Source: Jackrogersella multiformis (taxonomy: Eukaryota > Ascomycota > Sordariomycetes > Xylariales > Hypoxylaceae). Taken from it: DNA of 64,000 nucleotides. The notes under the pieces are model-generated. The model made no database searches, was not told where the DNA came from, and saw only the letters and a list, made by a program, of their open reading frames with translations. The translations under genes were made by a program, and so were the position numbers. Where the stretch lies: NCBI GenBank assembly GCA_902806575.1, contig CADCXD010000001.1:4030001-4094000 (forward strand), read 5' to 3'. Positions 58,135 to 64,000 of this stretch are shown piece by piece (position 1 is the first letter of the stretch; each line of letters starts with the position of its first letter).

Positions 58135-60735
58135 ATGGCGTCCATATTCACTTTCGACCATGACCCCCCGCGGGTGAATTCCCCTTGGGATTCCGGTCAG
58201 GATTCCGGAAAGAGACCCCATGCCGAGCGTTATGTGACGGCTGAGGCCACCGTAGACTCGGATCAACTCTCCGAGTCTCATGTAGATAGACTTGAAGCAG
58301 AACCGCAGGACGGCCCAATCGAGTACAAACTACACCTCTTGCTCCGGCCTCGACGGATCTACAATAAGATGAGCACCACATTGAAAGTATCGGGGTCTCA
58401 GCAGTCCAAGCCAATGCGAGAAGTAAAGCAGCCAAGGCAACCCATTCTACCACTCGCCGCTTCGAGCCAGACCAGACAGAACCGTCTACATCATTTAACT
58501 ACTCAGCTGCTTTGGAGGCTGCAGCAGTCGTCTCCAAACCATTCCAATGCGAGACGTGAACTCGTGATCCCGAGGTTGCCTGAAGACATCGCCGATCTCA
58601 CCGCTTTGGAGAAACCGGGAAAACTGCTCCCGGGCCTGGAGGAATCTAACGGTGCGCTATATGAAATAGGCGTAGCCGATGATGGGACATTCGTGGGCTT
58701 GACTAAGGATGAGATGGACGAGAGCATGACAACTCTAAAAGTGATGGCTGCCAGTCTAGGCTGTAGAGTCGAGGTACAACGTATGAAGGCTGTCGGGACC
58801 TGCGAGTGGGCGGATAGCACTCTAGAACCAAAACATGAAGTTCATGTTTCAGATCTTTGGGTAGCGGAGGCCCTCGTAATGCCGCTACTGAATATCGAGA
58901 GCAATAGGGATGGCCAACAGGCGAACCAGCTAAATGCACCCCCTACGAGAGATGCTTCGATCACCGAGCAACTGCGTGTCTCGCTCATTGGGCCGACGAC
59001 ATCGGGTAAAACAACACTGCTAGGGACACTTTCCAACGGCACATTAGATAATGGACGAGGGAGTAGTAGGATCAACTTGCTGAGGCATCGTCATGAAGTT
59101 GCTTCTGGGCGAACTAGCTCAATAGCTCAGGAACTCATCGGTTATGAAGATCGACGAATTTTCAATTACAACGTCGATAATATCAATGAATGGCCCGACA
59201 TACACGACCGTGCAGAAAATGGCCGGCTGGTCTTCTTGCTGGACTCTGCCGGGCACCCACGGTACCAGCGAACCACCCTTCGAGCTCTCGTCGGATGGGC
59301 CCCCCATTGGACTTTCCTGTGTATTCCCGCGAATGAAGATAGAACGCTTGCCTCTGGCGTCCATTCGCTTTCTGGAGTGGACGGGGCTCTGGGAACCGGA
59401 ATAGCATCGATGGATCTAGCTATGGCGCACCTTGATTTATGTCTAAAGCTGGCCATGCCTCTTTCTATTCTCATCACCAAGTCTGAGTTAGGGCAGCCGG
59501 CGTCACTGAGGGACAAATTAACTCCAGTATTCACCAAGGTCAAGGCCATGGGAAGGATACCGAAACTTCTGACTTCTAACGCACGCGACGAGGACAACCT
59601 GACAGAAGTACCTGACAACGATCTACAAAAGATCAAGGATGAAGTTATTAAGCCCATTGCCAGATCTGGCGACCCGCTGTCTATTGTTCCGATTATCCTT
59701 ACAAGTGCTGTTAAGGGTATAGGTATTGGTCTGACTCATGCCTTATTAAGAAGTTTGCCAGTTCCGCCTATGCCGACGGCTCGAGACTTCGTACCGCTCG
59801 TCTTGAATCCAGAACAACCGGCTGCTCTTTTTCATATTGATGAAATTTTTGAGATGTCCTTGAGCCGCGCTCAAACCGCAACAACCCCCGGGTCAGGTAA
59901 AAGTGCACCGGTAGTAACAGGTTATCTGCGGTTTGGAAGGTTGTCCATAGGTGATAGAGTTGTCTTAGGTCCGTTTCCAGGGGACGACGAGGATGCCGAT
60001 GTCCTGGTACCAAAGGACCATCCCTCACCTGGGTATGGGCTATCGATCCCTCATCCTTCATCTGCAGAATTTGCCCGACTTAGCTCTCGCCATACGTTGT
60101 CAGCCTCCAAAATAGAGGGAGAATGGCGCCAAGCTAAAATTGTGAACATCCGCGACCTGAGACTCCCTGTACAAACCATCGAAGCGGGACAGGCAGGATC
60201 TATTCAGGTGGTTTTGGATGAACCTAATGATGAGGTATCCGATATTAACACTGTACCTGATAAATCGAAGCCATCTACTACTAGGCTCCGCAAGGGTCAG
60301 GTTCTCGCCGTGCCTAGTCAACATATGGTCGACACGGGGCTCTCACTTCAAGCTGCCTCCAGCTTGATAGCTTCCTTCAAAACTTCGGATGTCAAGTCAT
60401 TAACTGTGAACAGTCTGATAAACGCCTACGTGGGAATGGTTCGTGCTGCTGTTCGGGTATTGTGGGTGAAACGTCAAAGATCCGACTTGGATTCCCAAAA
60501 GGTTTTGACGGAAAACAATGATGTGTTCGATATGAATGATCATATCGAACTCGAGCGTACCAAATCAGAAGCGGATCTCGACGAGTACCATGCGGAATAC
60601 CATGTCTCGCTGGAACTCCTCAATAGTAGAGAATGGATCGAACTTGGGTCCCAGATTGTACTTGTAGAAGGGGGGTTTAGAGATAAGTCAGGACTTGAAG
60701 GGTACGTTGGTAAGGTGATCGAAATCGGAGAGTAG
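58135..60735 (+). CDS. GTPBP1/GTPBP2-type translational GTPase
   Basis: Intronless 866-aa member of the elongation-factor-like GTPBP1/2 group, which in animals acts in mRNA turnover and ribosome rescue. The N-terminal region carries the family's EYKLHLL block, LTTQLLWRLQQ and YEIGVADDGTFVGLTKDEM. The G domain has G1 GPTTSGKTT (286-294), G3 DSAGHPRY and G4 as TKSE, where TKxD is usual. EF-Tu-like beta-barrel domains follow (VVTGYLRFGRLSIGDRVVLGPFPG, and near the end VSLELLNSREWIELGSQIVLVEGG). Compared with animal proteins there is a basic, Gln-rich insertion at about 80-118. Its cellular role in fungi is not established to my knowledge. Confidence 0.87.
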   Translation: MASIFTFDHDPPRVNSPWDSGQDSGKRPHAERYVTAEATVDSDQLSESHVDRLEAEPQDGPIEYKLHLLLRPRRIYNKMSTTLKVSGSQQSKPMREVKQPRQPILPLAASSQTRQNRLHHLTTQLLWRLQQSSPNHSNARRELVIPRLPEDIADLTALEKPGKLLPGLEESNGALYEIGVADDGTFVGLTKDEMDESMTTLKVMAASLGCRVEVQRMKAVGTCEWADSTLEPKHEVHVSDLWVAEALVMPLLNIESNRDGQQANQLNAPPTRDASITEQLRVSLIGPTTSGKTTLLGTLSNGTLDNGRGSSRINLLRHRHEVASGRTSSIAQELIGYEDRRIFNYNVDNINEWPDIHDRAENGRLVFLLDSAGHPRYQRTTLRALVGWAPHWTFLCIPANEDRTLASGVHSLSGVDGALGTGIASMDLAMAHLDLCLKLAMPLSILITKSELGQPASLRDKLTPVFTKVKAMGRIPKLLTSNARDEDNLTEVPDNDLQKIKDEVIKPIARSGDPLSIVPIILTSAVKGIGIGLTHALLRSLPVPPMPTARDFVPLVLNPEQPAALFHIDEIFEMSLSRAQTATTPGSGKSAPVVTGYLRFGRLSIGDRVVLGPFPGDDEDADVLVPKDHPSPGYGLSIPHPSSAEFARLSSRHTLSASKIEGEWRQAKIVNIRDLRLPVQTIEAGQAGSIQVVLDEPNDEVSDINTVPDKSKPSTTRLRKGQVLAVPSQHMVDTGLSLQAASSLIASFKTSDVKSLTVNSLINAYVGMVRAAVRVLWVKRQRSDLDSQKVLTENNDVFDMNDHIELERTKSEADLDEYHAEYHVSLELLNSREWIELGSQIVLVEGGFRDKSGLEGYVGKVIEIGE

Positions 60736-60955
60736 ATAGGTATAGGGAATATGTGTCTTTTTAAATATCAAAACATGAACAAGCGATTATTTAAACTTGG
60801 TGGCATTATTTCATGTTGGGTGTGACGTTTATGGCCTAAGCGACCTGGCCTCGGCGACCTAGGCTAATGCAAATATTGATACTTAGATGTAGACTCTAGA
60901 CTCGTCCTACTCCCAAACGCCAGACAATACTCGCACTCGTGACTGAACAATCCAA

Positions 60956-61397
60956 TCAGGCTCTCACTAAACCATAGAACAGCGTCCAGGTTAATATGTA
61001 TCCTGCAAGCCCATTAAAGAGACCTCCCGACCAGAATTCATACTGAGTTCTGAAATATCTGCTCGTGTCGAATAGACCGTGGCCGGCCTTTAGCGACGTG
61101 GGCGCAACGCGGATCGTGTAGAAGAGGACGGTGGTAAGAATGGTGAAGACGAGATAGAAGAGAAAGCCGCTATAGGACTCGAGGCCTAGGATACCGGCGG
61201 CGGCGCCGAAGATGGAAGCAGTGAGGGTTTGGAGATTCGATAGAGCCTGGTTGGCGCAAGAGCTTGTCAATAGCTATAGCACAATGCATTGACGGACTGA
61301 CTTAAGGATTGTCCGAATAGTACGAACTGACCTTTGTATTGTGCATTACCGACTCCGGCACAATAGGCGTTATCTGGAGTTCTCGTTCGCTCGGCAT
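60956..61397 (-). CDS. EMC6: ER membrane protein complex subunit 6
   Basis: Core membrane subunit of the EMC insertase, which places tail-anchored and multipass proteins in the ER membrane. Model: exons 61397-61332 and 61273-60956 (58-bp intron, donor GTCAGT) give 127 aa. The conserved core starts with NLQTLTASIFGAAAGILGLE and the first hydrophobic helix, then FLFYLVFTILTTVLFYTIRV, and ends with FNGLAGYILTWTLFYGLVRA, matching the C-terminal G-L-x-x-Y-x-L-x-W-T-x-x-YG pattern of Emc6/TMEM93. The N-terminal part, including exon 1, is short and polar. Confidence 0.9.
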
Positions 61398-62328
61398 GGC
61401 TGTGCTCGTCTTTGTGTCTTTATATCCGTCTTTGTGGCTCGGATTCTAGCGAGGCTGTGAACAAAGGACGTAAGCTTGACTTAGTAGCGCTTGTGTTTTG
61501 GAATAATATGTCTTACGCTAAGTCGAGAATTTAAGAGGTTACCTTCTACCTTCTATTAGGTAGACGTTTGTAGTTTTAGGGTTTTTGGATGGCGCGCTAT
61601 GTACGTAATGTTTGAAGTCAATCGGCCATAGGGTAATCATGGACGAATAGCGTGAGGTGAGTAACCCCAGGATAGCAGTAGCGGGCCGCAAACGTTTGAC
61701 TAAACGCGGCAGGCGGTGTACAGTAGACACAGCCCTGTTAACAGTTAATCTGTTGTAGGTACCTAGGTACCTTTGATGTACATCATTGTATTGTACATGC
61801 TGTACATGAGATGGTAACCAGTCAGGGCTTCTTTCGTCATACAAATTACATTGTTCTATGGGTTTTCTATGGGGAAAGCTCCCTCCCCTGCTTTGGCCTG
61901 CTTACACGGGGGCTTCGGACATTACATACACCTAAACTTAGCTTAGCTGCTGGTTAAGTACTTGCCTAATTAGAAAGTACCATCATGCTAAATCCATGTA
62001 TTTCCTTAGGTAGTTACCCAGGTAGGTATTTAGTTAATTTCGTACATTTCGTACATTTCGAAGGAACAAAGCACTTTACAACTCTAACTTCTTTTCAATA
62101 TCTATCTACATGTAGGTAGTAACGACTGCGTTCCTTATTCCCAGTTTTTCTTTACAAACTTCTACCTTTCTTCTTTTTTTTAACTTATACACCTACGGTG
62201 TTACATTTCTCTTCGTTCCTTAACTAAATCGAATTAAGGAATTCCCAGTACGACTGTTCTGCAACCGAGTGAATCACGGTACTTTCGCGCCAGATGGACG
62301 CGATCTGTCGTGTGACACTCGCAATTAC
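61398..62328. promoter_or_regulatory. Divergent promoter of EMC6 and the Inp2-like gene
   Basis: About 930 bp. TACCTAGGTACC at about 61758-61770, a TTAGGTAGTTACCCAGGTAGG near 62006-62026, a CATTTCGTA direct repeat near 62040-62060, and a C/T-rich leader before 62329. An open frame at 61539-61844 (minus) has no family resemblance. Confidence 0.45.
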
Positions 62329-64000
62329 ATGGAGACTCACGTAGATGAGGGTACGCCTTTGAGCAACTATCTCGAGGGTATGTATTTCATGCAATGCACA
62401 AAACCCCTATTTTCATCTCTAGAGCATGTTGATCATCAATATGTCCAAAGCTCCTGAAGTCCTAACTGTTGTTATTATAGGCAACGGGGAGAGAGACGAA
62501 CCGCTATGGCAGGAACCCGAAGGCAACGACACAGACCACGACGTCTCACCACCGTCTAGCCCAACACGGGATTTCGCTCCCAGAGGCTTCGCCAGGGTCC
62601 GGAAGAAATTTCGGGAGAACTTACCTAGACCCTTATATATCGATGGCAATAGTCTTCATCCTCGTATCAACTTCGACGAGCTTCATAACCAGGCTTCTCC
62701 CATATTCGATGTGTTGCGAATCTTTATAGAGGCAGTTACTTCGTCCATAGACCATGCTAAATCGATCGGCTTCCTTGAGCGACTCCGTCTTGCCATCGTC
62801 CAGTCCCAGCTTTTAGATAACCCCTTAGTATTAGGTTATCAACCGTCGACGCAACTGGACGTATCCCAGCCGGCAAGCGAGTCGAACTTCCATGGGTTTA
62901 CGGTTTCCGGTGCCGTTGCCGCCGCGGTATTCGGCTTCGGCGCCGCATCCCTCATTCGATGGATCTCGCTCGGGGGGTTCATGCCGACTTGGAAGAGGCT
63001 CTTTGCTTCTACTGTGGTAATATCTCTAGTGGTCCTGGTCGCTCGAGCATATGTACGAAGGCAGATAATGAGGAATATCCAGAAGCAAGGACTAGTGGAG
63101 GCCACGACGTTTTTCTCGCTATCCCAGGAATACGACTGTGCGAACAGCGCAGCGCTTAACTTCGTAATGGAAGTAGAATTAGTTGCCCGCGGATATCGAC
63201 TGTACGTATCCCTTATCCCCTAGAGGTTCCTAGTACAACCAGCTAATTTACCAACAGGAGCACACCCATCCCTCCCATCAGTCGGTTAGAGAATAATGGA
63301 CAAAATGTCAAGTGCCTTCAGCTAAGGAAAGCCCTTCGAACCAGTCTGACGGAGGTTATTTCCAAATATTACCAAATAGCTTTCACTGTTTGGGGATTTG
63401 CGGAGCAGACCGAACTGCTGCAGCTACAGTCTCAGTATCAGTTCACGGTCGCTGACGTGGTGGAAAGATTTCAAGTGATTACGAAGAGTGACGCCCAGGA
63501 CGCCGAAAAGTTACAACCCCTAAAAGATGCCGCATTCCTCTTTCATGATATCCGAAAGATGTTCTTGAGCGGTTTGCTCGCCCTTCATACCGCCGGCAAC
63601 GACGCCGACCGGCTTCGTTTCACGGCGATACTAGAAGCATTCAAGGAATTAAATGTTGTCACAAAACAAGCTTACGTCCGAGTGAGAGACATCCTAGCTG
63701 ACAACGACTGTAAGTGAACTATGGCTCCTCTGTCAACTGCTGCTTTCTAATACAATAACTTTAGTCCCGATGCCGAAGACACCACGGAGTCCCGAGACCC
63801 CTGGCCACGATCGGTGGCGCCACCAAGTCCGTAGACTAAATTCGATGACTATGAACATCCGAAGCGTGCAGGCTAAGTTGCACCTCCTGCGCGAAGAATC
63901 GTCCAAGGCCTTGAACGAAGCCGATGATATTACTGATCTCGGGCCATTGTTCATGGCTCAGTACGACTCGATAGGGCAAGATCTACGAGACTTGATGGAA
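62329..64000 (+). CDS. Vezatin-family protein, Inp2-like peroxisome inheritance factor (partial)
   Basis: Incomplete at the right edge. Model so far: exons 62329-62377, 62481-63201, 63258-63709 and 63765 onward. The start reads METHVDEGTPLSNYLEG, joined across intron 1 to NGERDEPLWQEPEG. A pair of hydrophobic helices (FTVSGAVAAAVFGFGAASLI and LFASTVVISLVVLVARAYV) is followed by a long alpha-helical region (LRKALRTSLTEVISKYYQIA; FRVRDIL-type coiled segments), as in the myosin-binding vezatin/Inp2 family. In yeast Inp2 links peroxisomes to the class V myosin Myo2. Function here is inferred from architecture; sequence conservation of this family is low. Confidence 0.75.

Overview
The window is nuclear DNA of a filamentous ascomycete (Pezizomycotina, most likely a Sordariomycete; I cannot fix the order). 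The evidence is short introns of about 50-175 bp with GTAAGT-type donors and CTAAC/CTGAC branch sites, single dispersed genes on both strands, and families typical of these moulds (DUF3712, Kre9/Knh-like GPI proteins, Baeyer-Villiger monooxygenase, patatin-NB-ARC-TPR NLR). Intergenic DNA is studded with the palindrome TACCTAGGTA. Exon coordinates are my own splice models, built from reading frames and protein-family continuity.

Layout. 0.4-16.5 kb is gene-dense: sdh2 (Fe-S subunit of complex II), a CCCH zinc-finger protein, tubulin cofactor E, a peroxisomal MaoC hydratase ending in SKL, an unknown low-complexity gene broken by two in-frame TAG codons, a cytochrome b5/FMN 2-hydroxyacid dehydrogenase ending in SKL, a degenerate HNH-domain protein, and a DUF3712 membrane protein with a one-base frameshift. 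16.5-29 kb is a 12.5-kb gene desert with decayed coding remnants, ending at a bHLH transcription factor. 32-49 kb holds a mitochondrial two-RRM protein with an intron-split start codon, the peroxisomal receptor PEX5, a GPI-anchored Ser/Thr-rich protein, the histidine methyltransferase HPM1, a Baeyer-Villiger monooxygenase and the DEAH helicase DHR2.

49.7-57 kb is the most interesting part: an NLR-type gene (patatin + NB-ARC + TPR) next to the SNAP-25-like t-SNARE SEC9, both on the minus strand. This is the architecture of the sec-9/plp-1 allorecognition and cell-death locus described in Neurospora crassa and Podospora. Here the SDH assembly factor gene SDHAF3 lies between the two, the NLR has intact effector and nucleotide-binding motifs but three frameshifts confined to its TPR end, and SEC9 carries a GC-AG intron inside its second SNARE helix. 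Divergent from SEC9 follow a GTPBP1/2-type GTPase, EMC6, and a vezatin/Inp2-like peroxisome-inheritance gene that runs off the right edge.

Two themes recur. Peroxisome function: two SKL-terminated enzymes, their receptor PEX5, and an Inp2-like protein. Complex II: sdh2 and SDHAF3, the factor that matures it. Neither set is contiguous, so linkage may be chance.
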